Below, piece by piece: positions 38,937 through 47,205 of a DNA stretch of 64,000 bases; the stretch's first letter is position 1; each line of letters starts with the position of its first letter. The translations under genes and the position numbers were made by a program. The notes beneath the pieces were generated by a model that was not told the origin of the DNA, made no database searches, and saw only the letters and a list, made by a program, of their open reading frames with translations. This DNA is from Pleomorphomonas oryzae DSM 16300. GTDB lineage: Bacteria > Pseudomonadota > Alphaproteobacteria > Rhizobiales > Pleomorphomonadaceae. The stretch spans positions 38,521-102,520 of the forward strand of contig NZ_AUHB01000019.1 of the NCBI RefSeq assembly GCF_000422965.1, in the 5' to 3' direction.

Positions 38937-39782
38937 TCAGTCGCTGGCGGGATGGGGGTAACCGAAGGCGCCGAAATAGCCACAGGTGGCGGAAGCGCAT
39001 TCGGCCGCGAAATCCAAGGCGGCTTCGATGGATCGTCCGGTCAGGACACCAGTGAGATAGCCGGCCAGGAATGAATCGCCCGCGCCCAGTGTGTCTACGA
39101 CGTTCGCCGGCTTGATGCCCTGGCGATAGCGCCGGCCGTCGGCCAGCCAGAAGGCACCGTCGCTGCCGCGCGTCACGCCGACCGTGGTAACGCCGAAGCC
39201 GGCAACATATTGGATGAGACCGTCGACCTCGCCATCCGAAAGCCCCGATCCCGACAGGAAGGCACCGGTGATATGCGGCGCGACCGACGCGATATAGGTG
39301 GGATCGCGGTGGGTCGAGAAATCGAAGGTCAGCGTTTGCGCATGCGCCCGGATCTTCGGCAGCTCCGGTTCGAGGTAGCTGAACACCGAGGTATGGATGT
39401 TGCCGAAACTCTCGATGGCCTCGATGTCTTCGACGTCCATGCGCAGGGCAAGCGCCCGCTGGATGCCACCCTTGTTGGAGCCCAGGAAGACACGATCGCC
39501 CTGATCGTCGAGCGATACGACCGCCTTGCCGTTCGGGCCGAAAGCCTGTCGGAGCCGGCCGGTCCAGACGCCTTCTTGATCGAGGCTGCTGCGAACGTGG
39601 GCGCCCTCTGCGTCATTGCCGATCAGGCCGATATAGCCCGTCTTGGCAAGACCATAGCGCTTGGCCAGCACCGGCACGTTGAGGGCATTGCCACCGGGGA
39701 AGAACTCGCCGCGGTCCCTATAGAAATCCACCACATTGTCGCCGATGCCGAGCAGGGCCGGCGAGGACTTCGAAGCAGCCAT
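38937..39782 (-). CDS. PfkB-family kinase, fructoselysine 6-kinase (FrlD)-like
   Basis: The 281-residue kinase has LGIGDNVVDFYRDRG at the N-terminus, the substrate-site FFPGGNALNVPVLAKRYG and the catalytic DTLGAGDSFLAGYLTGVL. The GGNALNV form and short length match the FrlD branch, which phosphorylates fructosyl-amino acids at O6 of the sugar. The ATG at 39782 has AGGA six bases upstream; the codon before it is a GTG that could also serve. It lies after the SIS deglycase gene on the same strand, the FrlB-FrlD pairing known from Amadori-compound use. Ligand identity is inference. Confidence 0.82.
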   Translation of the reverse strand: MAASKSSPALLGIGDNVVDFYRDRGEFFPGGNALNVPVLAKRYGLAKTGYIGLIGNDAEGAHVRSSLDQEGVWTGRLRQAFGPNGKAVVSLDDQGDRVFLGSNKGGIQRALALRMDVEDIEAIESFGNIHTSVFSYLEPELPKIRAHAQTLTFDFSTHRDPTYIASVAPHITGAFLSGSGLSDGEVDGLIQYVAGFGVTTVGVTRGSDGAFWLADGRRYRQGIKPANVVDTLGAGDSFLAGYLTGVLTGRSIEAALDFAAECASATCGYFGAFGYPHPASD

Positions 39783-39868
39783 CACTCATCCTTTCGGCCG
39801 TCGCGGCACGGCCAACACCACGCGGAAAGATGGGGTAGGGCGGTGGTCCGCCCCACCCTCTCAAGCTA

Positions 39869-40846
39869 TCAGTATTCCATGCGCCACATGTAGCGACGAA
39901 CGGTCAACGGATGGCCGCGGCTGTCGGCGAGAGCGACGGCATAGGCGCGCAAGAGCGCCGTGAACAGCATCGGCGTCAGATATTCTGCCGCATCGCCAGC
40001 AAGCTTCTCCAGACCGAATTCGGCGGCGTCGAGCACCAGCAGGCGCTTGGAGTATTTCTCGGCGAAGGCGAGCGCCCGCTCATCCATCTTGCGGGCGTTG
40101 CCGAGGCCCTTGAGGATGATGAACGGTACGTCGAAATCGGTCACCTCGAACGGGCCGTGGAAGTATTCGCCGGCGTGGATGGCGGCTGAGTGTACCCACT
40201 GCATCTCCTGCAGGATGCAGATGGCGAAGGAGTAGGCCGACCCCCAGTTGGCGCCGGAGCCCATGGTGTAGATCACCGGCTCGCGCTTATAACTTTCGGC
40301 CCAGGCGGCGATCGACGGCTTGTGGTGGGCAATGACACCCTCGATGGTCTTCGCCATGCCACCCAGCGCCTTCTCGACCTTGGCGAGCTTGCCGTTGCCC
40401 TCGCGGGCGGCAAGGATGCCGAAGACAAGGCGCATCAGCATCGGCGCCGCGTGATCTTCGGAAACGGCCAGCGGATTGTACTGGTAGAGAATGGCCGCCT
40501 CGGATGCCTGGTCGAGCGGCGAATTCTCGACATTTGTAAAGGAGATGGTCAGCGCGCCGGCCTCACGGGCATATTTGGCTGCGGCCACCGTCTCCGGCGT
40601 GTTGCCCGAATGCGAGCAGAGGATGACGACCGAGCTCTTGCCGAGACGCTTCGGTGCCCGCGCCAGGAACTCGGCAGAGGTATAGGAGAAGCTGGCAATC
40701 TTCTCGGCCTCGCGTTCGACCGCGTAATGGCCGGACATGAGCAGGGCGTTGGAGCCACCACAGGCCACAAAGAAGATGTCCGTCACCGCTGCGCGGGCGG
40801 CCGCTGCCTTCACCGCCGCCTCGACGTTCTTCACCACTTCCGTCAT
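39869..40846 (-). CDS. SIS-domain sugar-phosphate deglycase (FrlB-like)
   Basis: The 325-residue protein has two SIS domains. They show FFVACGGSNALLMSG, VVILCSHSGNTPETVAAA, and the active-site region IHAGEYFHGPFEV, which resembles the AEFFHGPFE catalytic region of fructoselysine-6-phosphate deglycase. The expected reaction splits a 6-phosphofructosyl-amino acid into glucose 6-phosphate and amino acid. The ATG at 40846 follows AAGGAATCAATC; an in-frame ATG 11 codons upstream lies inside the operator and is rejected. A GlmS-like or other aldose/ketose deaminase role remains possible. Confidence 0.82.
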   Translation of the reverse strand: MTEVVKNVEAAVKAAAARAAVTDIFFVACGGSNALLMSGHYAVEREAEKIASFSYTSAEFLARAPKRLGKSSVVILCSHSGNTPETVAAAKYAREAGALTISFTNVENSPLDQASEAAILYQYNPLAVSEDHAAPMLMRLVFGILAAREGNGKLAKVEKALGGMAKTIEGVIAHHKPSIAAWAESYKREPVIYTMGSGANWGSAYSFAICILQEMQWVHSAAIHAGEYFHGPFEVTDFDVPFIILKGLGNARKMDERALAFAEKYSKRLLVLDAAEFGLEKLAGDAAEYLTPMLFTALLRAYAVALADSRGHPLTVRRYMWRMEY

Positions 40847-40864
40847 GATTGATTCCTTGATAAC

Positions 40865-40881
40865 GTCATATGACGTCATAT
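40865..40881. promoter_or_regulatory. Overlapping palindromes, candidate GntR operator
   Basis: GTCATATGAC (40865-40874) overlaps ATATGACGTCATAT (40868-40881), both perfect palindromes. They lie 19-35 bases upstream of the deglycase start and between it and the divergent GntR gene. The TGACGTCA core is shared with 37761-37768. Confidence 0.6.
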
Positions 40882-41053
40882 ACGCTAATATGGCTTATCG
40901 AGGTCTGTCAACGGCGTTTTCAAGGCAGCGCTGACCAGCCGACCTCGGCGACATGCGTCACCAGCGGCAACGGTGACTTGGCCGGTGTTCTGTGGCACGG
41001 TCGCCGTTACACTCGACCAGCGCCTCCATTCGGAACCGAGGAGAAAAGTCGTC

Positions 41054-41791
41054 TTGTCCCAGTCCGCCGACAGTCTCGCGAGGCAGGACGCCTCGCCGCT
41101 GTATCTCCAGCTCAAGAACAGCCTGACGGAGGCGATCCAGAGCGGACGCTATGCGCCCGGTGAGCCGGTGCCGACAGAAACGCAGCTCTGCGAGCAATAT
41201 GCGGTGAGCCGTATCACCGTGCGACGGGCGATCAGCGAACTGCAGGAGGAGGGCCTTCTGGAAAAGCGGCACGGCAAGGGCACCTTCGTGTCCTTCCGAC
41301 GCATGGAGACCAGCCTCGTCGATCTCGCCGGTTTCTCCGAGACCTATTCGCTGCAGGGCTACAAGGTCAGCAAGCAACTGCTCGGCGTCACCGAAGGCAG
41401 CGCGGACAGCGCGCTCGCGCAGAAACTCGCCATTCCAAAGGGCGCCCTGATCCTGACCATCAGACGGCTGATCATGGCCGCCGATGCGCCGATGACCATT
41501 GAAATCTCCGACTTCCCGCTCGCCTTGTTCCCCGATCTTGCCAGCGAAATTGCCGGCGCCAGCTCGATCTACAGGCTGCTCAAGACCCGCTATGGCCGCG
41601 AAGTCCGCCATGCGCGTCGAGTGATCAACGTACGCCTCGCCGGCCCCGACGAGCGCGATCATCTTCATTGCCGCAGTGGCGAACCGCTGTTCGAGGTGGA
41701 GAAGATTGTATTCGACGAGGCAGGCACGCCGCTTCAGCGCTCACTACTGCTGACGCCCAGCAACCGGGTCAACTTCGTCATCCAGGTCTGA
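41054..41791 (+). CDS. GntR/UTRA-family transcriptional regulator (FrlR-like)
   Basis: The roughly 245-residue regulator has an N-terminal GntR winged helix (PLYLQLKNSLTEAIQSGRYA, TETQLCEQYAVSRITVRRAI, GKGTFVS) and a C-terminal UTRA ligand domain. The latter ends in FEVEKIVFDEAGTPLQRSLL, the HutC/FrlR layout that senses phosphorylated sugars or amino-acid derivatives. Start choice: TTG at 41054 with GAGGAG ten bases upstream; GTG at 40973 would add 27 residues without a ribosome site. It is divergent from the FrlB-like gene with operator-like palindromes between them. Confidence 0.87.
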   Translation: MSQSADSLARQDASPLYLQLKNSLTEAIQSGRYAPGEPVPTETQLCEQYAVSRITVRRAISELQEEGLLEKRHGKGTFVSFRRMETSLVDLAGFSETYSLQGYKVSKQLLGVTEGSADSALAQKLAIPKGALILTIRRLIMAADAPMTIEISDFPLALFPDLASEIAGASSIYRLLKTRYGREVRHARRVINVRLAGPDERDHLHCRSGEPLFEVEKIVFDEAGTPLQRSLLLTPSNRVNFVIQV

Positions 41792-41829
41792 GCTGGCGCC
41801 GCCTCATATGGTAACGCCAGCCGACAGCA

Positions 41830-44800
41830 TCAGAACCGATAGCTGGCGAGACCGAACGGACGGTCGAGAGCATTGTCGTCCTCGGCCTTGACCCGTTCGA
41901 ACGCATCAACCGGCGTCGCGGCTTTGCCTTCCGGCAGGGCGAGCGAGAAAGGTCCGCGCCGGCCGGCCGTCTCCGACAGGCGCACGACATAGCCCTCGCC
42001 ATCTTCCGCCGGCTTCAAGGCATGCAGGCGCACCTGCTGGCCAGAAAGCCCGATCGGCACGATGTCGTAGTCGGCATCGCTGCGGGCGCTGACGAAGGTT
42101 GGCGGTGTGGCGAGAAGATCGGCCTCGGCTTGCACCGCTTCGCTCCACCAGCGGCCATCGTGCGGCAGAATGGCATAGACGAAGCGGTGCTGGCCTTCGT
42201 CGGCCAGCATGTCGGGATACATCGGTCCGCGAATGAGGCTCAGCGTCAGTCGGTTGCCCTTGGCAGAGAAGCCATACTTGTCGGCCGACAGCAGCGCCGC
42301 ACCCCAGTCGGTCTCGGACAGTGACGCGAAGCGGTGACCGCAGGCCTCAAACTGGGCGCGCTGCCAGGTCGTATTGTCATGGGTCGGGCGTCGCGTGACG
42401 CCGATCGCCTGGTCGAACACCGCTTCCTCGGCCAGCACGGTGACCGGAAATACGGCGCGCAGATAGGTGCGGCGGTCGTGCCAATCGAGATCGGTCACCA
42501 CTTCAAGCCGAGGGCTGTTGGCCCACAGGCGCAGCCTCTGACGGATGGTGCTGGCTGAATGCCGGCGGACAATCTCAATTTCGGCGAGGTGCGGTCCCGC
42601 CGCCGTCACCCGGCAGCTCTCGACCGAAAGCCATTCCTCCTCGCCGAGTTCAAAGCCAGCCTCGATATCCCAGGCATCGTACTGGCGTGGCAGATCGTTG
42701 CGATAGAGCATCAGCCGGTTGCCCGGTCCATCGAGCAACTCACGGCCGCAGCGTTTGTCGAAGAGGCTGGCGACGCGGCCGAATTCATCGAGCGTTGCCC
42801 GAACGAAGTCGTTTTCGAGGGCGGTGCCGTCAGTCGTGACGGTTCGTGCACTCGCCGTCCCGACGAAGGCCAGCGACAGCGGCGCAAGCGGGCGATCGAC
42901 GGTGGCGACATAGCCGCCCTCGATCCGCTGCGGCTTGAGCGCTGTCGGCAATGGATTTTGGCTTTCGAGTTGAAGCGTTGTCTTGGCCGATCCCGAGATA
43001 TTGGCGACCAAAACGCCATCGCGCGCGCCGGTGCGCCGGGCGGCGATGCCGGCAAGACGCTCGTGGCTGATGGTGGCCGCGTGATTTACGACGCCGGATA
43101 GTTCTTTCTCGGTCTGCTCATAGACCTCGCGGATCGACGAGCCCGGCAGGATGTCGTGGAACTGATTGCGCAACAGCAGCGTCCAGTCGGCAGCGAGATC
43201 CGGCATGTTGGAAGATCCGCCATCAAGAGCGTCGATCACCGACAGCGCTTCGGCGGCAACGAGATCCGCTTCGGCGCGTCGGTTAAGCTGCTTGACCCGC
43301 GCCTGCGTCGTCAACGTAGCGCGGTGGTATTCGAGATAGAGTTCGCCCTGCCATGTCGGTAGCGCGGCGTTCTCCAAGCTCTTGGCCAGGCCGAGAACGT
43401 ATGGCTCGAGGGCGCCGTGGCTGACGGTCGGAATCGCCGGCATGGCATTGAGGAACGGCAGGGATTCGATCTGGTCAGGGTCCGGGCCACCGCCGCCATC
43501 GCCCCAGCCATAGGAGGCAATCACCGTGTCGGACAGATCCTTGCCGCCGTGGTTGCGCCAGACCTCCAGGAGGGCAGGCGGCGATATGGTCATGTTGTAG
43601 CCTTCGTGCGCCGAGGCGTCGAAAGTATGAACGAACACCCGCGATCCGTCGTTGCCCTGCCAGCGGAACAGGTTGTCGGTCAGGCGATTGGTCTCGTTCC
43701 AGGTCACCTTGATGGTCACCAGCGCCTCGATGCCGGCGTGGCGCATGATCTGCGGCATGGCGCCGGTAAAGCCAAAGGTGTCCGGCAGCCATGCCACCTG
43801 GCTGATCCGCCCGAAATGCTTCAGGAAATAGTTCTGCCCCAGCACGAACTGGCGCAGGAAAGCCTCGGCCGAGGGCATGTTGGTATCGCACTCGATCAGC
43901 ATGCCGCCGATCGGTTCCCAGCGCCCCTCGGCGACCCAGCCACGGATCTCCTCGAACAGGGCGGGGTCTTCCTCTTGGACATGGGCGTAGAAGATCGAGG
44001 ACGACTGCAGAAAACGGAAATCCGGGTGGCGCTTCATCAGCGAGTTGACGCTCGAGAAGGTGCGAACGATCTTGCGTACGGTTTCCGGCTGCGGCCATAG
44101 CCAGGCATAGTCGATATGGGCATGGCCGCTGACCAGGACGTTGCCCTGCTTGGGATAGGCCGTTCGCAACTCGGCAACGAGCTCGTCGAAACGACGGCTC
44201 GCCTCCACCACCGAGACGATGGCAACGTCCGAAAGTGGCGCCGGCTCGGACGATGGCTCGAAGCTGCGCTCCCAGATGTCGCGCGCCCAGGCGCGGTCGG
44301 CAAGGCGCGGCCCGATTTCGGTGGTTACCGTCGGCAGGCGCAAGCCGGAGACGACGACCGAGGCGGCCTCGAACAGCGATCGCGCCAGCTCCTTGTCGGC
44401 GACAGCATCGGCTGTCTCTTTGAGCGTCGCCAATTGCCGGCGCAAGTGGCGGATTTCTGGATAATATTCGTAGATCTCGGCCATGCCGAGCCGTGGCTCG
44501 CGATTGGGAATGCCGAACAGCGTGCGGGCAGCCGCCTCCACCACGATGCGGAACGGGACGCCGCGCGGCGCCTCGAACCGGCGATGGCGCGGATTGGCGG
44601 AGAAGCTGTCGAGCAACGTCCCATCGACACCGATAAGGTGCACCAGCGATTCGCCGCCGAAATCGAAGCGCAGCTCCACCGGTCCCTCTGGCAGCGTGAC
44701 TGTCTCATCGAGCTCAAAACGATGAATACCGTGGCGATCGCCCCAGCCCTCGCCAAGGGCAACTTGCCGCCGAGCGCCGTCGGGGCCGATTTCCACGAAC

Positions 44801-44913
44801 GGCCCCAAATGACGCCGAGTTTTCAGTTCGAACGCCTCCAGTTCATCCACCCAGGTGTCAACATGGCGAGAAAGCTGTTCCAGGGTTCTTTGGCGGTCGC
44901 GATAGGGGCGCAT
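41830..44913 (-). CDS. Glycoside hydrolase family 38 alpha-mannosidase (second copy)
   Basis: The 1027-residue zinc enzyme shows the zinc ligands in SGHAHIDYAWLWP, nucleophile region WLPDTFGFTGAMPQ, TIKVTWNETN, YGWGDGGGGPD and the late histidine in FHDILPGSSIREVY. There is no signal peptide, so it acts on imported substrate. The ATG at 44913 has GGAA six bases upstream; the frame extends to 45009 without a better site. It is the last gene of a minus-strand unit with a LacI regulator and a ThuB-like oxidoreductase. It differs clearly in sequence from the GH38 at 17321-20341, so the two are not a recent duplication. Confidence 0.92.
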   Translation of the reverse strand: MRPYRDRQRTLEQLSRHVDTWVDELEAFELKTRRHLGPFVEIGPDGARRQVALGEGWGDRHGIHRFELDETVTLPEGPVELRFDFGGESLVHLIGVDGTLLDSFSANPRHRRFEAPRGVPFRIVVEAAARTLFGIPNREPRLGMAEIYEYYPEIRHLRRQLATLKETADAVADKELARSLFEAASVVVSGLRLPTVTTEIGPRLADRAWARDIWERSFEPSSEPAPLSDVAIVSVVEASRRFDELVAELRTAYPKQGNVLVSGHAHIDYAWLWPQPETVRKIVRTFSSVNSLMKRHPDFRFLQSSSIFYAHVQEEDPALFEEIRGWVAEGRWEPIGGMLIECDTNMPSAEAFLRQFVLGQNYFLKHFGRISQVAWLPDTFGFTGAMPQIMRHAGIEALVTIKVTWNETNRLTDNLFRWQGNDGSRVFVHTFDASAHEGYNMTISPPALLEVWRNHGGKDLSDTVIASYGWGDGGGGPDPDQIESLPFLNAMPAIPTVSHGALEPYVLGLAKSLENAALPTWQGELYLEYHRATLTTQARVKQLNRRAEADLVAAEALSVIDALDGGSSNMPDLAADWTLLLRNQFHDILPGSSIREVYEQTEKELSGVVNHAATISHERLAGIAARRTGARDGVLVANISGSAKTTLQLESQNPLPTALKPQRIEGGYVATVDRPLAPLSLAFVGTASARTVTTDGTALENDFVRATLDEFGRVASLFDKRCGRELLDGPGNRLMLYRNDLPRQYDAWDIEAGFELGEEEWLSVESCRVTAAGPHLAEIEIVRRHSASTIRQRLRLWANSPRLEVVTDLDWHDRRTYLRAVFPVTVLAEEAVFDQAIGVTRRPTHDNTTWQRAQFEACGHRFASLSETDWGAALLSADKYGFSAKGNRLTLSLIRGPMYPDMLADEGQHRFVYAILPHDGRWWSEAVQAEADLLATPPTFVSARSDADYDIVPIGLSGQQVRLHALKPAEDGEGYVVRLSETAGRRGPFSLALPEGKAATPVDAFERVKAEDDNALDRPFGLASYRF

Positions 44914-44990
44914 GTCATTTCCAGTCGAGGAGGGTGGGCGACTGTCCTCTGGGGAGCGGGTCGGGGGGAAGGCGAGGTGGCTGAGGCGCG

Positions 44991-45980
44991 TCAGGCCGTG
45001 GCGCCCCATCGGATCGAGCAGGTGAGGGTAATGGTGTCGGGCTTGTCGTCGCCGGCTTCATGCCGCTCGATCAGCTCGACGACGGCATTGATGAAGGCGA
45101 CGTGGTCGAGGCTGAGGGTCGTGAGATCGTGGCAATCCCAGGCGGCCATGGCAATGCCGTCCTGGCCGACAATGGCAACGTCGTCCGGCGCCGATTTGCC
45201 CAGCACGCGCTTCACGGCGTCGCGGGCACCGATCGCCATCACGTCGTTACCGCAGATGATGGCGTCGGCCTTGGAGCGATGGACCAGCGGCACGGCTTCC
45301 TTGAAGCCGCTGTCATAGGAATAGGTGCCGGTTGCCTCGGCGACGAAGGCGAGGCCACGCCGAGCGAGTGCGTCGGCGAACCATTTGCGCCGCAGCTTGT
45401 CGATCCAACTCGAACTGGTGCCGGAAAGATAGGTGAAGCGGCTTTTGCCGTTGGCCACCAGTCTGTCGACGACCTCGTCGGCGGCTGCCGAACCGTCGAT
45501 ACGGATGGCCGATACTTCCTCGTTATCGAGCGGTTCGAAGGAAACGATGATCGGCTTGGTGGTCGGGAAGATGTCGACCGCGTCGCGCAGCGACACCATG
45601 TCGGAGAAGATCACCACGTGATCGACCTGATAGGTCGCGGCCAGCCGCATCAGCTGCAGCCGATCGCTATGATCGCCGCAGCACAGGATGATCGGCAGCA
45701 ACTGGCGAGCTTGCAGCGCATGGACAAGCAGCTGCTGTTCTTCCGCTTCGCAAGGGTTGCCGATGGCGTTGACGACCACGGCGACCAGGCGCGATCGCTG
45801 ATTGTTGAGCGAGCGGGCGATGGCGTTCGGCTGATAGCCATATTTGCGTGCCGCTGCCAGAATCCGGCTGCGCGTCTCCTCACCGATCCGGGCATCCGGC
45901 GAAAAGGCCCGGGAAATGGTTGCCGACGAAACACCAACCAGTTCCGCAAGCTCTTTCGAAGTGATGCGTTTCCTGCTCAT
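44991..45980 (-). CDS. LacI-family regulator of the Thu-like cluster
   Basis: The 329-residue regulator has the HTH ITSKELAELVGVSSATISRA and effector domain (RLVAVVVNAIGNPCEAEEQQ, YQVDHVVIFSDMVS, ADAIICGNDVMAIGARDAV). Its ATG overlaps the stop of the oxidoreductase gene by four bases, so the two are co-translated. Two copies of AAACGTGTACAC in the divergent promoter region (47030-47041 and 47140-47151) are the obvious candidate targets. Confidence 0.92.
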   Translation of the reverse strand: MSRKRITSKELAELVGVSSATISRAFSPDARIGEETRSRILAAARKYGYQPNAIARSLNNQRSRLVAVVVNAIGNPCEAEEQQLLVHALQARQLLPIILCCGDHSDRLQLMRLAATYQVDHVVIFSDMVSLRDAVDIFPTTKPIIVSFEPLDNEEVSAIRIDGSAAADEVVDRLVANGKSRFTYLSGTSSSWIDKLRRKWFADALARRGLAFVAEATGTYSYDSGFKEAVPLVHRSKADAIICGNDVMAIGARDAVKRVLGKSAPDDVAIVGQDGIAMAAWDCHDLTTLSLDHVAFINAVVELIERHEAGDDKPDTITLTCSIRWGATA

Positions 45981-47002
45981 CGTTCCATTTGCCCCCCGGC
46001 TCCGCCAATATGCACCGGGGTGCCGTTTGTCGCCGCTGACGCTTTGATAGCGTCCCAAAGCCGGGCAAATCTCAACCCCATCTCCACCGAGCCGGTGTTT
46101 TCCATGCTGCCGGCGCGGATGGCAAGAAAGCTTTTGAGCGGATTGTCGAGGATCTCAGCCGTTTCGCGCGGCTGTGCCACACCGTCGAGGATGAGTTCGC
46201 GCCAACCGCCCCAGGCATCGATGCGAACGATCGCCTTGGTGAAGAACAGCGAGATGAACGAGGCGCAGCCCTTTGGCCCCTCGCCGGCCGCCGTGAGCGT
46301 CGCCAGTGCGCCGTTGGCGAGACGAGCAGAAACGGCGGTAACGACGTCGACCGGCGCGCCGCGATTGTCCATATAGGCACTGACGTTGGCGAAATCGGAG
46401 TTGGCCAGCAGGCAGACGGTGTTCATCAAGTGAGCGCCGGTGTCGAACATGAAGCCGCCGCCGGAAATCTCCGGCTTCTGCTTCCAGTGTCCGGCGTAGT
46501 TGCTGGCCCAGCTTTCCCAGATCATGCCGGAAATGGCGACGAGATCGCTGAATTCACCGCTGAGCGACCGGCGGCGCGTATCGAGCACCAGGGGAGACAA
46601 TCCACCCTGAAAGGCGGTGACGATGGTTCCCTTGCCGCGCTTTTGCGCCGCGATCAGTCCCTCCGCCTCGGGAACGGTCGTCACCATCGGTTTTTCGAGG
46701 AACAGGTCGATGCCTCGCTCGGCAACGGCGATCGCCTGTTCGGCATGGAAGGCATGCGGCGTCGAAACATAGATGATGTCGAGCCCATCGCCACAGGTCG
46801 CCAGCATCTCGCGATAGTCCGTAAAGCAATGCGGGCGTGGGGCACCGTTGGCCAGGCAAATACCGGCGAGCCTTTCGAGGGAAGCCGGCGACGTGTCGCT
46901 GAGCGCCACGAATTCTACCTCGGGCATCGCCACCCAGCTCGCCGCATATTCGGCCGCCTTCAGCCCGGCGCCAATCACTCCCAGCTTCAGCCGCGCGACC
47001 AT
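45977..47002 (-). CDS. Gfo/Idh/MocA-family oxidoreductase, ThuB-like
   Basis: The 341-residue NAD(P)-dependent enzyme has an N-terminal Rossmann motif LGVIGAGLKAAEYAAS, the conserved lysine in FLEKPMVTTVPEAE and the GGGFMFDTGAHLMN catalytic region (Asp and His). The neighbours (ABC transporter and ThuA divergent) match the thuEFGKAB system of rhizobia, where ThuB oxidises trehalose, maltitol or sucrose isomers at C3. The ATG at 47002 follows GGGAG; an upstream in-frame start at 47041 overlaps the operator. Substrate is inferred from context only. Confidence 0.88.
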   Translation of the reverse strand: MVARLKLGVIGAGLKAAEYAASWVAMPEVEFVALSDTSPASLERLAGICLANGAPRPHCFTDYREMLATCGDGLDIIYVSTPHAFHAEQAIAVAERGIDLFLEKPMVTTVPEAEGLIAAQKRGKGTIVTAFQGGLSPLVLDTRRRSLSGEFSDLVAISGMIWESWASNYAGHWKQKPEISGGGFMFDTGAHLMNTVCLLANSDFANVSAYMDNRGAPVDVVTAVSARLANGALATLTAAGEGPKGCASFISLFFTKAIVRIDAWGGWRELILDGVAQPRETAEILDNPLKSFLAIRAGSMENTGSVEMGLRFARLWDAIKASAATNGTPVHIGGAGGQMER

Positions 47003-47029
47003 TTGTGCAACTCCCTTCCACCGTTGTGC

Positions 47030-47041
47030 AAACGTGTACAC
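47030..47041. promoter_or_regulatory. Operator candidate AAACGTGTACAC, copy 1
   Basis: AAACGTGTACAC contains the perfect palindrome GTGTACAC. An identical copy lies at 47140-47151. This copy is 28 bases upstream of the ThuB-like start. Confidence 0.6.
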
Positions 47042-47139
47042 AGACGCGTTTTTCCTGACAAGCCATTTTTCATCGGTTTATTTCAGTATGTTGTAGGGTG
47101 TATGAGACGAAGGGATAGGGTGACTTGCCGGAGTTGCGA

Positions 47140-47151
47140 AAACGTGTACAC
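47140..47151. promoter_or_regulatory. Operator candidate AAACGTGTACAC, copy 2
   Basis: Exact second copy of the element at 47030-47041, 110 bases away and 54 bases upstream of the binding-protein start. The pair brackets the divergent promoters and would suit looping or joint repression by the LacI protein. Confidence 0.6.
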
Positions 47152-47205
47152 TTCTTACGACTGGCGCTGGAGGGCGTCAGGCATCCATCATGGGAGGATT
47201 GTCCG

